Positions 10,535-19,878 of a DNA stretch of 64,000 bases are shown piece by piece. A model generated the notes under the pieces. It ran no database searches. It was not told the DNA's origin and saw nothing but the letters and a program-made list of their open reading frames with translations. Source of the stretch: Dechloromonas sp. H13 (lineage in GTDB: Bacteria; Pseudomonadota; Gammaproteobacteria; Burkholderiales; Rhodocyclaceae); the NCBI RefSeq assembly GCF_009469615.1, contig NZ_SSXX01000001.1, forward strand, positions 186,001 to 250,000. The letters run 5' to 3'. The translations under genes and the position numbers were made by a program. The stretch's first letter is position 1. Each line of letters begins with the position of its first letter.

Positions 10535-11446
10535 CTACTCCAGAACGAGGCGGGCGACTTCGCCCTTGGTGTGCGGCGCCAGGTCGACGGCCTGGCCGCG
10601 CCAGAACAGCCTGACGCCGGCCGCGTTGCCGATCACCAGCGACAGCGGTCCCTGGCCGCTGACCGCCTGCTCGCTGCCTGCCGGGCTGCGCTGCGAGAAA
10701 ACCACCTTGTTGTCGCGGTCGCGCACTTCGACCCAGGATTCCCCGGCGAATACGAAGCGCAGCTGCGCGCCCGCCGCCGCGGGGGCCGCCTGGGCGGCCG
10801 GCGCGGCGAGCGGCGCCGGCGCCATTTCAACCGGCGCCTGGACCTGCGGATTCATCACCTGCTGCGGCGTCGCCCCCGGCGGAAAGACCGGTTCGGGCGC
10901 GGCCGGCGCGGGCGCGGCGACCGGCGTGGCGGGCGTCGCTGCCGGCGCCGCATCCTTGCGCGAGACGGAATCGATCAGCCCCTGGGCACGCTCGCGCAGC
11001 GCCGACAGGTCACTCGGCAAGAGGGCGTAGGCCAGCCCCGCCAGCACCACGAGAACGAGGCCGGCGACGACCACCGTCCGGTCGCGGCGCGGCTGGCCGC
11101 TCGGCATCGTCGTCGGCCGGCTCTGCGGCACGTGCAGGGTGTCGACCGGCTTTTCCAGCGTCGCATCGAGGTGATCCATCAGCGGCGCCGGGTCGATCTG
11201 CAGCAGCCGGGCGTAATTGCGCACGAAGCCGCGGATGAAGGTCTGGCCGGGTAGGCCCTGCCAGTCGCCGTTCTCCAGCGACGCGACCTGGCGCGGGCCG
11301 AGCTTGAGGGCGATCGCCACTTCGTCGATGCTCAGCTGGCGCAATTCGCGCGCCACGCGCAGGCGGGCGCCGACGCCACTCACCCCGTCGCAGGGCGTCT
11401 CGGCGGACTGCTCGGCAACGAGATCCGGGTTCTGCGACTCGGTCAT
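10535..11446 (-). CDS. rodZ: RodZ-like cytoskeletal membrane protein
   Basis: RodZ links the MreB cytoskeleton to the cell-wall elongation machinery. The 303-residue product has an N-terminal Cro/CI-type helix-turn-helix (about residues 28-90, with [21 protein letters not shown]), one transmembrane segment (about 124-143), an Ala/Pro-rich periplasmic linker, and a C-terminal DUF4115-like beta domain ending near EVARLVLE. It overlaps pilW by four bases and is four bases from ispG, the usual order. Confidence 0.9.
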   Translation of the reverse strand: MTESQNPDLVAEQSAETPCDGVSGVGARLRVARELRQLSIDEVAIALKLGPRQVASLENGDWQGLPGQTFIRGFVRNYARLLQIDPAPLMDHLDATLEKPVDTLHVPQSRPTTMPSGQPRRDRTVVVAGLVLVVLAGLAYALLPSDLSALRERAQGLIDSVSRKDAAPAATPATPVAAPAPAAPEPVFPPGATPQQVMNPQVQAPVEMAPAPLAAPAAQAAPAAAGAQLRFVFAGESWVEVRDRDNKVVFSQRSPAGSEQAVSGQGPLSLVIGNAAGVRLFWRGQAVDLAPHTKGEVARLVLE

Positions 11447-12300
11447 TCGAAATTCCCCTTGAGGAAGGCCTGATATTCAAGCGATGTCGGATAGCGGCTG
11501 CGCAATTGCGACGCGTAGCTGCCCTCCCCGGCCTTGTTGCCGAGTTTGCGTTCGAGACGGACGCCGAGCCAGAGCGCTTCGGCCGACGGCGTATCCATCG
11601 CCTTGATGGCCTCGTTCAGATAGATCTTCGCCTCGTCGAGGTTGCCGCGCTGGTAGAACAGGTTGGCCAGCTGGTAGCGCGTTCCCGGCGCCGGACCGCG
11701 CGCCAGGCGCAGCGAGTTCAGCAGGTAGCCCTGCGCCCCGTCGAAATCGCCGGCTTTCACCGCGCAGGTGCCGGCGTTGAAATAGGCGACATCGGGCGTG
11801 TCGTACAGCGGGTCCTTCAGCGCGTTCAGGAAATACTGGATCGACTGGCGCGGCTGGCCGGACTGGCAAAGGTACCAGCCGTAGTTGTTATTGACCTCGG
11901 GGTTGTTCGGCGCCAGGCTCAGCGCTTTGCGGAAATCCTCCTCGGCCTTGGCGTTTTCCTTGAGCTGGGCGTGGATCAGGCCGCGCACGCTGTAGGCTTG
12001 GACGTAGCTGGAATCGTTCTCGAGGGCGACGCGGATCTCGTCGAGCGCGACCGCCATGTTGCCGGCCTCGAAATAGGCGGCAGCCAGCTCGGTATGAATC
12101 TTCGCGCGATATTTGGGGTCGGCCGGCCGGGCCTGCGGCGCGTTGCTTTCCGGAACGATGGTCGTGATCGGACCGCCACCCTGGTTCTGGCCGGGCATTT
12201 CCTTCATCCACTCCAGGCTCTGCTGCGCCTGTGCGGAAAAGGCGAGGCTGGCGCCAAGGCACGCCATCACCATCCGGATTTTGATCATCGAGCCATTCAT
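11443..12300 (-). CDS. pilW: PilW/PilF-type IV pilus biogenesis TPR protein
   Basis: PilW (PilF) is a TPR protein that helps assemble and localise the PilQ secretin of type IV pili. The 285-residue product has an N-terminal export signal ending AFSAQA|QQ, then TPR units such as [38 protein letters not shown] and [11 protein letters not shown]. Family members are often lipoproteins, but no convincing lipobox is visible here. Start 12300 overlaps the rlmN stop by four bases; MIKIRM (12288) is an alternative. Sandwiched between rlmN and rodZ, as in many proteobacteria. Confidence 0.88.
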   Translation of the reverse strand: MNGSMIKIRMVMACLGASLAFSAQAQQSLEWMKEMPGQNQGGGPITTIVPESNAPQARPADPKYRAKIHTELAAAYFEAGNMAVALDEIRVALENDSSYVQAYSVRGLIHAQLKENAKAEEDFRKALSLAPNNPEVNNNYGWYLCQSGQPRQSIQYFLNALKDPLYDTPDVAYFNAGTCAVKAGDFDGAQGYLLNSLRLARGPAPGTRYQLANLFYQRGNLDEAKIYLNEAIKAMDTPSAEALWLGVRLERKLGNKAGEGSYASQLRSRYPTSLEYQAFLKGNFE

Positions 12301-13391
12301 GGCCTAAGCTCCTGAAGGGGAATTACGCGCCCGGCTGTGCGCCGGGTCTTGTCCTGCACCTGTCCGGCCAGCTGGCCGCAGGCGGCGTCTATATCGTCGC
12401 CGCGCGTCTTGCGCGTCGTGGTAACGATGCCCGCCCCCATCAGGATGTCGGCGAAGCGCCGCACCCGTTCGGCCGGCGAACGTCGGAACGGCGAGCCGGG
12501 GAAGGGGTTAAAGGGGATCAGGTTGAACTTGCAGTGGACGTTCCTGACCAGCGCCAGCAGTTCGCGGGCGTGGGCATCGCTGTCGTTGATGCCGTCGAGC
12601 ATGATGTACTCGAAGGTGATGAAGTCGCGCGGCGCCTTGTCCAGGTAGCGCCGGCAGGCGGCCATCAGTTCCTTGAGCGGGTATTTCTGGTTGATCGGCA
12701 CCAGTTCGTCGCGCAGTTTGTCGTTCGGCGCGTGCAGCGAAACAGCGAGGGCCACCGGGCATTCGTCGCGCAGGCGGTCGATGACCGGCACCAGCCCGGA
12801 CGTCGACACCGTGACGCGGCGGCGCGACAGGCCGTAGGCGTTGTCGTCGAGCATCAGGCGCAGCGCCGTGACCGAGTTCTCGAAATTGGCGAGCGGCTCG
12901 CCCATGCCCATCAGCACGACGTTGGAAATGACCCGCTCGTCGCCGTGGACCGCACCCAGCGCCTTGTTAGCCTGCCACAGCTGGCCGATGATTTCGGCCA
13001 CCGTCAGGTTGCGGTTGAAGCCCTGCTTGCCGGTCGAACAGAAGGCGCAGTCGAGCGCGCAGCCGGCCTGCGTCGAGATGCACAGCGTGCCGCGGTCGTC
13101 TTCCGGTATGAACACCGTTTCGACGGCATTGCCGTTGCCGACGTCGATCAGGAACTTGCGCGTGCCGTCGTCCGACAGCTTGTCGGAAACGACGGCCGGC
13201 GGCGCCACGACCGCCTGCGCCTTGAGCTTGTCACGCAAGCTCCTGGCGATGTCGGTCATGGCGTCGAAGTCCGCCACGCCGGCACGATGGATCCAGCGCA
13301 GCACCTGCTTGGCACGGAAGGGCTTTTCGCCCTGCTCCGCGAACCAGGCGGTCAGGCCTTCGGCATCGAAATCCAGCAGATTGACGGTCAT
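12297..13391 (-). CDS. rlmN: RlmN, dual-specificity rRNA/tRNA C2-adenine methyltransferase
   Basis: RlmN is a radical-SAM enzyme that methylates C2 of A2503 in 23S rRNA and A37 in some tRNAs. The 364-residue product carries the cluster motif CxxxCxxC as C111, C115 and C118 ([13 protein letters not shown]), GMGEPLANF, and a C-terminal catalytic Cys around residue 338 in [12 protein letters not shown]. Length and motif spacing match the family. It starts 10 bases after ndk. Confidence 0.97.
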   Translation of the reverse strand: MTVNLLDFDAEGLTAWFAEQGEKPFRAKQVLRWIHRAGVADFDAMTDIARSLRDKLKAQAVVAPPAVVSDKLSDDGTRKFLIDVGNGNAVETVFIPEDDRGTLCISTQAGCALDCAFCSTGKQGFNRNLTVAEIIGQLWQANKALGAVHGDERVISNVVLMGMGEPLANFENSVTALRLMLDDNAYGLSRRRVTVSTSGLVPVIDRLRDECPVALAVSLHAPNDKLRDELVPINQKYPLKELMAACRRYLDKAPRDFITFEYIMLDGINDSDAHARELLALVRNVHCKFNLIPFNPFPGSPFRRSPAERVRRFADILMGAGIVTTTRKTRGDDIDAACGQLAGQVQDKTRRTAGRVIPLQELRP

Positions 13392-13401
13392 GCGGTGCTG
13401 C

Positions 13402-13830
13402 TTAGCGGCCAGCGTAGGTGTTCATGCCCGGGAAGAAGAAGGCAATTTCCACGGCGGCGGTTTCCGGGGCGTCCGAACCATGCACGGCATTGGCGTCGAT
13501 GGATTCGGCGAAATCGGCGCGGATGGTGCCCTTATCAGCCTTCTTCGGGTCGGTGGCGCCCATCAGTTCGCGGTTCTTGGCGATGGCGTTCTCGCCTTCC
13601 AGGCACTGGATCATCACCGGGCCGGAGGTCATGAATTCGACCAGATCCTTGAAGAAGGGGCGCTCCTTGTGCACGGCGTAGAACTGGCCGGCTTCCTGGG
13701 CGGACAGCCAGGTCATGCGGGCGGCGATGACCTTGAGGCCGGCGCCTTCGAAGCGGGAATAGATCTGGCCGATGACGTTCTTGGCGACGGCGTCGGGCTT
13801 GATGATGGAAAGGGTGCGTTCGATAGCCAT
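13402..13830 (-). CDS. ndk: Nucleoside diphosphate kinase
   Basis: Ndk equalises nucleoside di- and triphosphate pools using ATP. The 142-residue product begins [15 protein letters not shown] and has the phospho-histidine H117 in NAVHGSD, at the position and length expected for bacterial Ndk. A good Shine-Dalgarno GGAGC precedes the ATG. It is the first gene of the minus-strand housekeeping string; the 71-base gap upstream contains a TGCTAAAAT extended -10-like sequence on the minus strand. Confidence 0.97.
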   Translation of the reverse strand: MAIERTLSIIKPDAVAKNVIGQIYSRFEGAGLKVIAARMTWLSAQEAGQFYAVHKERPFFKDLVEFMTSGPVMIQCLEGENAIAKNRELMGATDPKKADKGTIRADFAESIDANAVHGSDAPETAAVEIAFFFPGMNTYAGR

Positions 13831-13868
13831 GTGATTGCTCCGCGATGCTAGTCAGTTGAAAAACGGGC

Positions 13869-13880
13869 AATTTTAGCAGA
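13869..13880 (-). promoter_or_regulatory. Possible extended -10 element for ndk
   Basis: On the minus strand the gap upstream of ndk reads TGCTAAAAT, resembling an extended -10 box about 40 bases before the ndk ATG. I could not find a convincing -35 at normal spacing, so this is a weak call. Confidence 0.3.
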
Positions 13881-13901
13881 TAAGCGGCGAACGCGCCCCG
13901 C

Positions 13902-14585
13902 TCAACGCGGCGCGTCTTCCGCCGGCGCGGCGAGCAGCGGCTCGCGCAGGCTGGCGAACTGGCGCGGCGCGACGTACTGCAGCAGCTCCTTGCCGTCCTT
14001 GTCGACCACCACGTCCAGCCCCTGCTTCGGATACAGCAGGTGGGTCCGCTTGTCGGAAACCGCGATGCGCTCGCCCGGCTCGCCGAAGCGCTGGACGATC
14101 GTCGCCTCGTCCAGGTTGACCGTCGGGATCACGGCGATGGCGCGGATCGGCAGCCGGTCGGTAGCCGCCAGGTCATCCGGGTGCAGCGTGATGCGACGCG
14201 TCGTGCTCTCCATGTGCTTGGCCTTGACGGCGCGTTCGCGCATCGCGGAAATCGCCTCGTCCGGCGCGTCGACCGTAACGATCAGGCGGGCCAGCACGAA
14301 ACCGAGCGGCAACTGCGCATAGTAGCCCTCCAGCGAGCCGATCTCGTTCGGCGTGGCGATGATCGCCACCTCGATCTCGTCGCCCAGCTTGCGGCGCACG
14401 TCGCCCAGCGTGCTGACGCCCGGCTGCAGGCCGAAAACGCTGCTGCCGCCCTGCCCGTCCACGGCGATCTGCCACGGCAGGTTGCTGTTGGGATCGACGC
14501 CCGCCTGTTTGCCGGCGCCGGGAATGAAGAAAGGCACGATCAGCGCGAGCAGGATGAGGGTGATCAGGGACAGGGCGAGTTTCAT
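13902..14585 (-). CDS. Unknown protein with N-terminal membrane anchor or signal
   Basis: A 227-residue protein I do not recognise. It begins MKLALSLITLILLALIVPFF, a signal peptide or anchor, followed by a soluble domain with segments VFGLQPGVSTLGDVRRKLGD, RLIVTVDAPDEAI and RFGEPGERIAVSDKRTHLLYP. The two passages GVSTLGDVRRKLGD and IVQRFGEPGERI resemble the loop-helix pattern of BamE/SmpA-type lipoproteins, but there is no lipobox Cys. It probably acts in the periplasm or at the inner membrane. I chose ATG 14585 because the hydrophobic start begins there; an upstream in-frame ATG at 14648 adds an arginine-rich leader. Confidence 0.75.
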   Translation of the reverse strand: MKLALSLITLILLALIVPFFIPGAGKQAGVDPNSNLPWQIAVDGQGGSSVFGLQPGVSTLGDVRRKLGDEIEVAIIATPNEIGSLEGYYAQLPLGFVLARLIVTVDAPDEAISAMRERAVKAKHMESTTRRITLHPDDLAATDRLPIRAIAVIPTVNLDEATIVQRFGEPGERIAVSDKRTHLLYPKQGLDVVVDKDGKELLQYVAPRQFASLREPLLAAPAEDAPR

Positions 14586-14654
14586 GGCGCGTGCGGCAAC
14601 CGGGAAATGGCGGATTGTGCCACAGCCCCCGCCCCTTGGCGGGCGCACCGGGCG

Positions 14655-15491
14655 CTACCTGGCCTTGCCGGCGGCGCCCGGGAAATCCTGCACGTACTGC
14701 ACGGTGACCGCGGCCAGCGTTTCCTGGATCCGCTCGCTGGTGGTCGCCACGTTCTGTGGCCCCTTGCCGTCGGCGCCCTTGCCGCGCAACTGCTGGACGG
14801 CGCTGTCGAAGAAGATCCACTGGTTTCTCGCCAGCCCCAGCGCGTCGCGGCTGGCCGGCGAATTTTCCGGCGCCGTCGCCAGTTCCTGCAGGCCGGTGGC
14901 GAATTCCTTGCGCGTCTGCTCCAGATCGACCAGCAGGCCGTGCGAGCGGTCGCCGGCCTGCGCCTGCAGGTAGAGGCGGGCCAGGCGCTGGGCCAGCATG
15001 TTGAGGCGCGCCGAACCGTCGATCAGGCGGCCGGCTGGCGTTTCCGCTTCCGACTCGATCTGCAGCGCCAGCTTGCCGCTGTGGATGGTCAGCTCTTCCG
15101 CCAGCTGGCTTGCCCGCTCGGCGGTCGCCGGGCTGTAGGGCTGGTAGACGGTGGCGCGCAATTCCTGCCAGGCCGTTTCGCTGCGCGCATAGGTGCGCTG
15201 GATGGCCGGTTTTCTGCCGTAGCGTTCGAGGCGCTTCAGCTCGGCGTCGGTCTGCGCCACCGCCTCGCCGATCTGGCGCGTCGCCGCCGGCGCATTCAAC
15301 CCCAGCCCGGCCTGCTGGTAGAGCTTGGCGACGCGCTGCGCCTGCAGGCGCACGTTGCCGGCGCCGGCAATATCGCGGGCGACGGCGGGCGCCTCGCCGG
15401 CCCTGGCCGGGGTTCCCTGCGCCGCAAGCGGCAGCGCGAACACGAGCAGGGTGGACAGGAACAGGACACGAACGGAACGACGATGCTTCAT
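14655..15491 (-). CDS. Exported PilJ/NarX-type sensor-domain protein without a signalling module
   Basis: A 278-residue exported protein: signal peptide (about residues 1-24, cleavage near AAQG), then two helical repeats of the PilJ N-terminal type, marked by NVRLQAQRVAKLYQQAGLG (about 46-64) and RLNMLAQRLARLYLQAQAG in the second half. In PilJ and NarX this domain is the periplasmic four-helix sensor in front of a membrane span and a signalling module. Here there is no second membrane span, HAMP, kinase or methyl-accepting domain, so the protein is a free periplasmic version. A role in binding a ligand for a partner receptor is inference. Confidence 0.8.
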   Translation of the reverse strand: MKHRRSVRVLFLSTLLVFALPLAAQGTPARAGEAPAVARDIAGAGNVRLQAQRVAKLYQQAGLGLNAPAATRQIGEAVAQTDAELKRLERYGRKPAIQRTYARSETAWQELRATVYQPYSPATAERASQLAEELTIHSGKLALQIESEAETPAGRLIDGSARLNMLAQRLARLYLQAQAGDRSHGLLVDLEQTRKEFATGLQELATAPENSPASRDALGLARNQWIFFDSAVQQLRGKGADGKGPQNVATTSERIQETLAAVTVQYVQDFPGAAGKAR

Positions 15492-15580
15492 GAACGGACA
15501 CCGGAAAACTGGAAAGGGCGCGCATTAGAGCAGAGCTTCGTTTCAGCGCTGTTACCGGCCCGGCAGGGGATTCCCGCCAG

Positions 15581-15615
15581 CCCGCGGCCACCGACGCCGC
15601 CCCGGTGGCCGCGGG
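15581..15615. other. 13-bp GC-rich hairpin downstream of kup
   Basis: Perfect inverted repeat with arms CCCGCGGCCACCG (15581-15593) and its complement (15603-15615) around a 9-base loop. It lies downstream of kup on the minus strand, about 80 bases past the stop. There is no T-run directly after it in that direction, so it may protect a 3' end or cause pausing rather than act as a classical terminator. Confidence 0.6.
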
Positions 15616-15640
15616 CAGCGGACGCCGGCATGTCGCCGGT

Positions 15641-15683
15641 TGCGGTCGACGCGGTTTTTGCCGGTTTTTCGGGGTCGACCGCA
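15641..15683. repeat. Inverted pair of the dispersed GTCGACCGCA motif
   Basis: TGCGGTCGAC at 15641-15650 and its exact complement GTCGACCGCA at 15674-15683 face each other across 23 bases containing two TTTTT runs. The pair could form a stem in the RNA just downstream of kup (stop at 15695). The same core occurs at many other places in the window; see findings. Confidence 0.7.
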
Positions 15684-15694
15684 GCAGCCGCGGT

Positions 15695-17557
15695 TCAGAT
15701 GACCAGCTGTGTCCCGAGCTCGACCACGCGGTTGGTCGGGATCTTGAAGAAGTCGGTGGCGCTGGTGGCGTTCTTCGACATGATGGCGAAGAAACGGGCG
15801 CGCCAGAAGGCGAGGCGCTTGCGTGACAGGGTCGGGATGATGGTTTCCCGCGAGACGTAGAAGGTCGTCTCCATCATGTCGAAGCGTTCGCCGAAACCGC
15901 AGCACAGCGCCAGCGCGCCGGGAATGTCGGGGTCTTCCATGAAGCCGTAGCGGACGATGATGCGCATGAAGCCCTCGTCGAGGCGGTGCAGGTAGATGCG
16001 GTCGAGATCGTTGACGTGGGGTGCGCTGGCCGTCTGCACGGTGAGCAGGATGACGCGGTCGTGCAGGACCTGGTTGTGCTTGAGGTTGTGCAGCAGCGCC
16101 GGCGGCACGCCCTCCTTCGAGCCGGTCATGAACACCGCCGTGCCGGGGATGCGATGCACGTCGCCGAGCGAGCGGATGAAGTCGCCGATCGGAATGCTCT
16201 GCTTGGCCATTTCCTCGAGCACGAGCTGGCGGCCGCGGCGCCAGGTGGTCAGCGTGGTGAACGAGACGAGGCCCATGGCGAGCGGGAACCAGCCGCCTTC
16301 GGGAATCTTGATGATGTTGGCAGCGAAGAAGGCGATGTCGACCGCCAGCAGCGTGCCGACGGCGGCGAAGGCGAGCAGCTTGTTCCAGCGCCAGATCAGG
16401 ACCATGACGAAGGCGACCAGGATGGTGTCGATGAGCATCGTGGTGGTCACCGCGATACCGTAGGCGGCGGCCAGGTTGGAGGAATTCTTGAAGCCGACGA
16501 CAAGGCCGACGACGGCGAGGTAGAGCGTCCAGTTGGTGAACGGCACGTAGATCTGGCCTTCCTCGTGGCCCGAGGTGTGGATGATCTGCATGCGCGGCAG
16601 CAGGCCCATCTGCACCGACTGGCGGGCGACCGAGAAGGCGCCCGAGATGACCGCCTGCGAGGCGATGACGGTGGCCAGCGTGGACAAAATCACCATCGGG
16701 ACCAGCGCCCAGTCGGGCGCCAGGTGGTAGAAGGGGCTTTCGATGGCCGCCGGCTCGGCGAGCAGCAGCGCGCCCTGCCCGAAGTAGTTGAGGACCAGCG
16801 CCGGCATGACGAAGGCGAACCAGGCGAGGCGGATCGGAAAACGCCCGAAGTGGCCCATGTCGGTGTACAGCGCCTCGCCGCCGGTGACCGCCAGCACCAC
16901 CGAGCCGAGCGCGAGGAAGGCGAGCGCCGGGTGGCCGGTGACGAAGGCGACCGCGTAGAGCGGGTTGAGCGCCGCCAGCACGGCCGGGTTGTGGATGATC
17001 TCGGCGACGCCGAGGACGGCGAGGACGGCGAACCAGCCGACCATGACCGGCCCGAAGAACATGCCCACCGCGCCGGTGCCGCGGCGCTGAATGAAGAACA
17101 GGCCGGTGAGGATCACCAGGGTGGCCGGAATGACGTAGGAGCCGAGCTCGGGGGCAACGATCTGCAGGCCCTCGACCGCCGAAAGCACCGAGATGGCCGG
17201 CGTGATCATGCTGTCGCCGTAGAACAGCGCGGCGGCGAAGATGCCGAGCAGCGAGATGACCCAGGCCAGGCGCGGGCTCCGGGCCTTCTCGGTGACCAGC
17301 GAGAGCAGCGCCAGCGAGCCGCCCTCGCCGCGGTTGTCGGCACGCATGATGATGAGCACGTATTTGAGGGTGACGAGCACCATGATCGCCCAGAAGACCA
17401 GCGACAGGACGCCGAGGATGTTGTCCGGGGTGACCGGGATCGGATGATGCCCGTTGAAGATTTCCTTGAGCGCGTAGAGCGGGCTGGTGCCGATGTCGCC
17501 GAAGACGACGCCGATCGCGGCCACCGTGAGGGCCGGCAAGGCTTGGCGCGAGTGCAT
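15695..17557 (-). CDS. kup: Kup potassium uptake transporter
   Basis: Kup is a potassium/proton symporter of the KUP/HAK/KT family. The 620-residue product begins [32 protein letters not shown], a hallmark of the family, and has about 12 membrane segments in the first 440 residues followed by a cytoplasmic C-terminal domain. Length matches the E. coli protein. I chose ATG 17557 because AGGGAA lies just upstream and the conserved start begins there; the frame stays open to 17704 but adds a basic, unconserved leader. Confidence 0.95.
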   Translation of the reverse strand: MHSRQALPALTVAAIGVVFGDIGTSPLYALKEIFNGHHPIPVTPDNILGVLSLVFWAIMVLVTLKYVLIIMRADNRGEGGSLALLSLVTEKARSPRLAWVISLLGIFAAALFYGDSMITPAISVLSAVEGLQIVAPELGSYVIPATLVILTGLFFIQRRGTGAVGMFFGPVMVGWFAVLAVLGVAEIIHNPAVLAALNPLYAVAFVTGHPALAFLALGSVVLAVTGGEALYTDMGHFGRFPIRLAWFAFVMPALVLNYFGQGALLLAEPAAIESPFYHLAPDWALVPMVILSTLATVIASQAVISGAFSVARQSVQMGLLPRMQIIHTSGHEEGQIYVPFTNWTLYLAVVGLVVGFKNSSNLAAAYGIAVTTTMLIDTILVAFVMVLIWRWNKLLAFAAVGTLLAVDIAFFAANIIKIPEGGWFPLAMGLVSFTTLTTWRRGRQLVLEEMAKQSIPIGDFIRSLGDVHRIPGTAVFMTGSKEGVPPALLHNLKHNQVLHDRVILLTVQTASAPHVNDLDRIYLHRLDEGFMRIIVRYGFMEDPDIPGALALCCGFGERFDMMETTFYVSRETIIPTLSRKRLAFWRARFFAIMSKNATSATDFFKIPTNRVVELGTQLVI

Positions 17558-17684
17558 GATTTCCCTGAACTTTCTTGCTTTTCGGGGTTCTGGATTGCCC
17601 CCGTTCAAGCGGGAAATTCTGCGCCTCCTTCCTGACAGTTCATTGACCGTGCTCAAGGCATGGCGAAATTGGCCTTTTTTGGCT

Positions 17685-17694
17685 GTCGACCGCA
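17685..17694 (+). repeat. Dispersed GTCGACCGCA motif, intergenic copy
   Basis: Exact copy of the motif between kup and dctM, in the loop of an inverted repeat whose arms read GGCCTTTTT and AAAAAGGCC (17671-17681 and 17701-17711). Confidence 0.6.
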
Positions 17695-17702
17695 ACCGAC
17701 GC

Positions 17703-17736
17703 AAAAAGGCCGCGCCCGGTTGCCCGGTGCGCGGCC
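17703..17736 (-). terminator. Rho-independent terminator of the dctPQM operon
   Basis: Read on the minus strand, arms GGCCGCGC and GCGCGGCC (17729-17736 and 17708-17715) close a loop and are followed directly by TTTTT (17703-17707). It begins 23 bases past the dctM stop and separates dctPQM from kup. Confidence 0.8.
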
Positions 17737-17758
17737 CATGAGCGCTGCGGCGTGTCGC

Positions 17759-19042
17759 TTACAGCATGCCGAGCTGTTGCGGCAGCCAGAGCGACAGCCC
17801 CGGCCAGTAGGTGACGACGCCAAGGAAGACCAGCATCGACAGCAGCCACGGCCAGACCGCGACGGTCAGCTCGGTGATGCCCATCTTGGTGATGCCCGAC
17901 GCCACGTAGAGGTTGAGGCCGACCGGCGGGTGGCACATGCCGACTTCCATGTTCACCACCATCAGGATGCCGAAGTGCACCGGATGGATGCCGAGCTGCA
18001 TCGCCACCGGGAACAGGATGGGCGCGAAGATCAGCACGATCGACGACGGTTCCATGAAGTTGCCGGCGAGCAGCAGGATGACGTTCACCGCCAGCAGGAA
18101 GGTGATGACGCCCAGACCGTGGCCCAGCATCCAGTCGGCCAGCGCCTGCGGGATGTTCTCGTTGGTCATGATGAACGAGAACAGCACGGCGTTGGTGATG
18201 ATGTAGAGCAGCATCGCCGACATGTTGGCCGAGTTGAGCAGCACCTTCGGCACGTCCTTGAGACCCATGTCCTTGTAGATGAAGACGGCGACGAAGAAGG
18301 CGTAGACCGCGGACATCGCGGCCGCCTCGGTCGGCGTGAAGATGCCGGTGTAGATGCCGCCCATCACCACCACGATCAGCAGCAGGCCCCAGACCGACTT
18401 GCGGAAGCTTTGCCAGCGCTCGCCCCACGACGCCTTGGGCTGGCGGGGGTAGTTGAACTTGCGGGCGCGGTACCAGGTGACGCCGCCGAGCGTCGCCGCC
18501 AGCGCCAGACCGGGGATGACGCCGGCCATGAACAGGGCGCCGACCGAGGTGTTGGTCGCCACCGAGTACATGACCATGACGATGGACGGTGGAATCAGGA
18601 TGCCGAGCGCGCCCGAGGTCGAAATGACGCCGGCCCCGAACTTGTTCGGGAAGCCCGCCTTGACCATAGCCGGCAGCAGGATCGAGCCGATCGCCACCAC
18701 CGTCGCCGGGCTGGAGCCGGAGACCGCCGCGAAAAGCGCGCAGGCCAGCACGCCGGCGAGGCCGAGGCCGCCGTACCAGTGGCCGACCATGCTGGTCGCG
18801 AAGTTGATCATCCGTTTCGCCACCCCGCCGTGGGTCAGGAAGTTGCCGGCGAGGATGAAGAACGGGATCGCCATGATCTCGAACTTCTCGATGCCGGTGA
18901 ACAGCTTGAGCGCCACCGATTCGAGCGGCACCTGCGTCATCGTGAACAGGAAGGTCAGCACCGTCAGGCCGAGCGAAATCGAGATCGGCATGCCGGTCAG
19001 CATGAGGACGGCCAGCAGGCCGAAAATCACCAGGGCGTTCAT
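17759..19042 (-). CDS. dctM: DctM, TRAP transporter large permease
   Basis: DctM is the ion-coupled translocation subunit of the TRAP transporter for C4-dicarboxylates. The 427-residue product is almost entirely hydrophobic with about 12 membrane helices and carries family segments such as GSSPATVVAIGSILLPAM, GILIPPSIVMVMYS and GNFMEPSSIVLIFAPILFPV. The start overlaps the dctQ stop by four bases. It is the last gene of dctPQM and is followed by a strong terminator. Confidence 0.95.
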   Translation of the reverse strand: MNALVIFGLLAVLMLTGMPISISLGLTVLTFLFTMTQVPLESVALKLFTGIEKFEIMAIPFFILAGNFLTHGGVAKRMINFATSMVGHWYGGLGLAGVLACALFAAVSGSSPATVVAIGSILLPAMVKAGFPNKFGAGVISTSGALGILIPPSIVMVMYSVATNTSVGALFMAGVIPGLALAATLGGVTWYRARKFNYPRQPKASWGERWQSFRKSVWGLLLIVVVMGGIYTGIFTPTEAAAMSAVYAFFVAVFIYKDMGLKDVPKVLLNSANMSAMLLYIITNAVLFSFIMTNENIPQALADWMLGHGLGVITFLLAVNVILLLAGNFMEPSSIVLIFAPILFPVAMQLGIHPVHFGILMVVNMEVGMCHPPVGLNLYVASGITKMGITELTVAVWPWLLSMLVFLGVVTYWPGLSLWLPQQLGML

Positions 19043-19818
19043 TGCTGGTCTCCTTCCTTGTCGGCAGCGCGGCGTTCGCCCTGACGGCGTTCATCGCCCG
19101 CCGGCCGGCCGGCAGCCTGGCGGCGTTCCTCGCCGCTGCGGCGCTCGCCGAGCAGCGGATGGGCCATGTCCTTCATGTGCAGGTTGTCGTCCATCGCATA
19201 GACATCGACATCGACCGGCATCGTTTCCTCCTCCAGGCCCTCCACATGGCCATGATCGTGATGCGGCAGCTCGCCGGTGCGGATGAAGGACACGCACACC
19301 TGCAGGAAGCGGAAGCACATCAGCGACGAGCCGAACGGGATGGCGCTATAGACGATCCAGGTCGGCCATTCGAGGTCAGGCGTGATCGGCCCTTCGAAGA
19401 GATCCTCGCCGGCGATGCCCAGCGCGTTGAAGATGGCGTAGTGGGCGCCGTTCTCCCAGACGAACTGGGCGCCGAGCGTCGCCACGACGCCGGTGAACAG
19501 GGCGCCGGCGAGCAGGCCGAAGACGATGAACTTGCCGCGCATGTTGTCGTCGAGACGGTTGATCAGCACGTCGACGCCGACGTGGATGCCGGTGCGCACG
19601 CCGTAGGCGGCGCCGAACTTGGCCATCCACACGAACATGATGATGCAGAGTTCCTGGGCCCAGCCGAAATTGAGCGTCAGCAGCCAGTCCTGCATGCCGG
19701 GAATGTTGACCCCGGCGAGGTAGCGGTGCGCGACCGAAACGAAGATGATGAGGGTGGCCGCTCCCATCAGGAAGGTCACCAGCAGCTCTTCGAGGTGATT
19801 GAGCGCTTTGTTGATCAT
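19039..19818 (-). CDS. dctQ: DctQ, TRAP transporter small permease with charged tail
   Basis: DctQ is the four-helix small membrane subunit that pairs with DctM. The 259-residue product has four membrane segments in about residues 10-180 and conserved W/R-rich stretches (DWLLTLNFGWAQELCIIMFVWMAKFG, RTGIHVGVDVLINRL). Unlike typical members it carries a tail of roughly 60 residues that is strongly charged and repetitive, with GERRSGEERRQ and GDERRQGERRAADKE. The tail should be cytoplasmic. Overlaps dctM by four bases. Confidence 0.93.
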   Translation of the reverse strand: MINKALNHLEELLVTFLMGAATLIIFVSVAHRYLAGVNIPGMQDWLLTLNFGWAQELCIIMFVWMAKFGAAYGVRTGIHVGVDVLINRLDDNMRGKFIVFGLLAGALFTGVVATLGAQFVWENGAHYAIFNALGIAGEDLFEGPITPDLEWPTWIVYSAIPFGSSLMCFRFLQVCVSFIRTGELPHHDHGHVEGLEEETMPVDVDVYAMDDNLHMKDMAHPLLGERRSGEERRQAAGRPAGDERRQGERRAADKEGDQQ

Positions 19819-19837
19819 GGGTTTCCCCCGGTGTGGT

Positions 19838-19859
19838 CCCGGGGGACATCGCCCCCGGG
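19838..19859. promoter_or_regulatory. Hairpin in the dctP-dctQ gap
   Basis: Inverted repeat with arms CCCGGGGG (19838-19845) and CCCCCGGG (19852-19859) in the 60-base gap between dctP and dctQ. There is no T-run after it in the minus direction, so it is more likely an mRNA stabiliser or partial attenuator that favours the binding protein than a full terminator. Confidence 0.55.
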
Positions 19860-19878
19860 CATTTTTATGTCTGGACGA

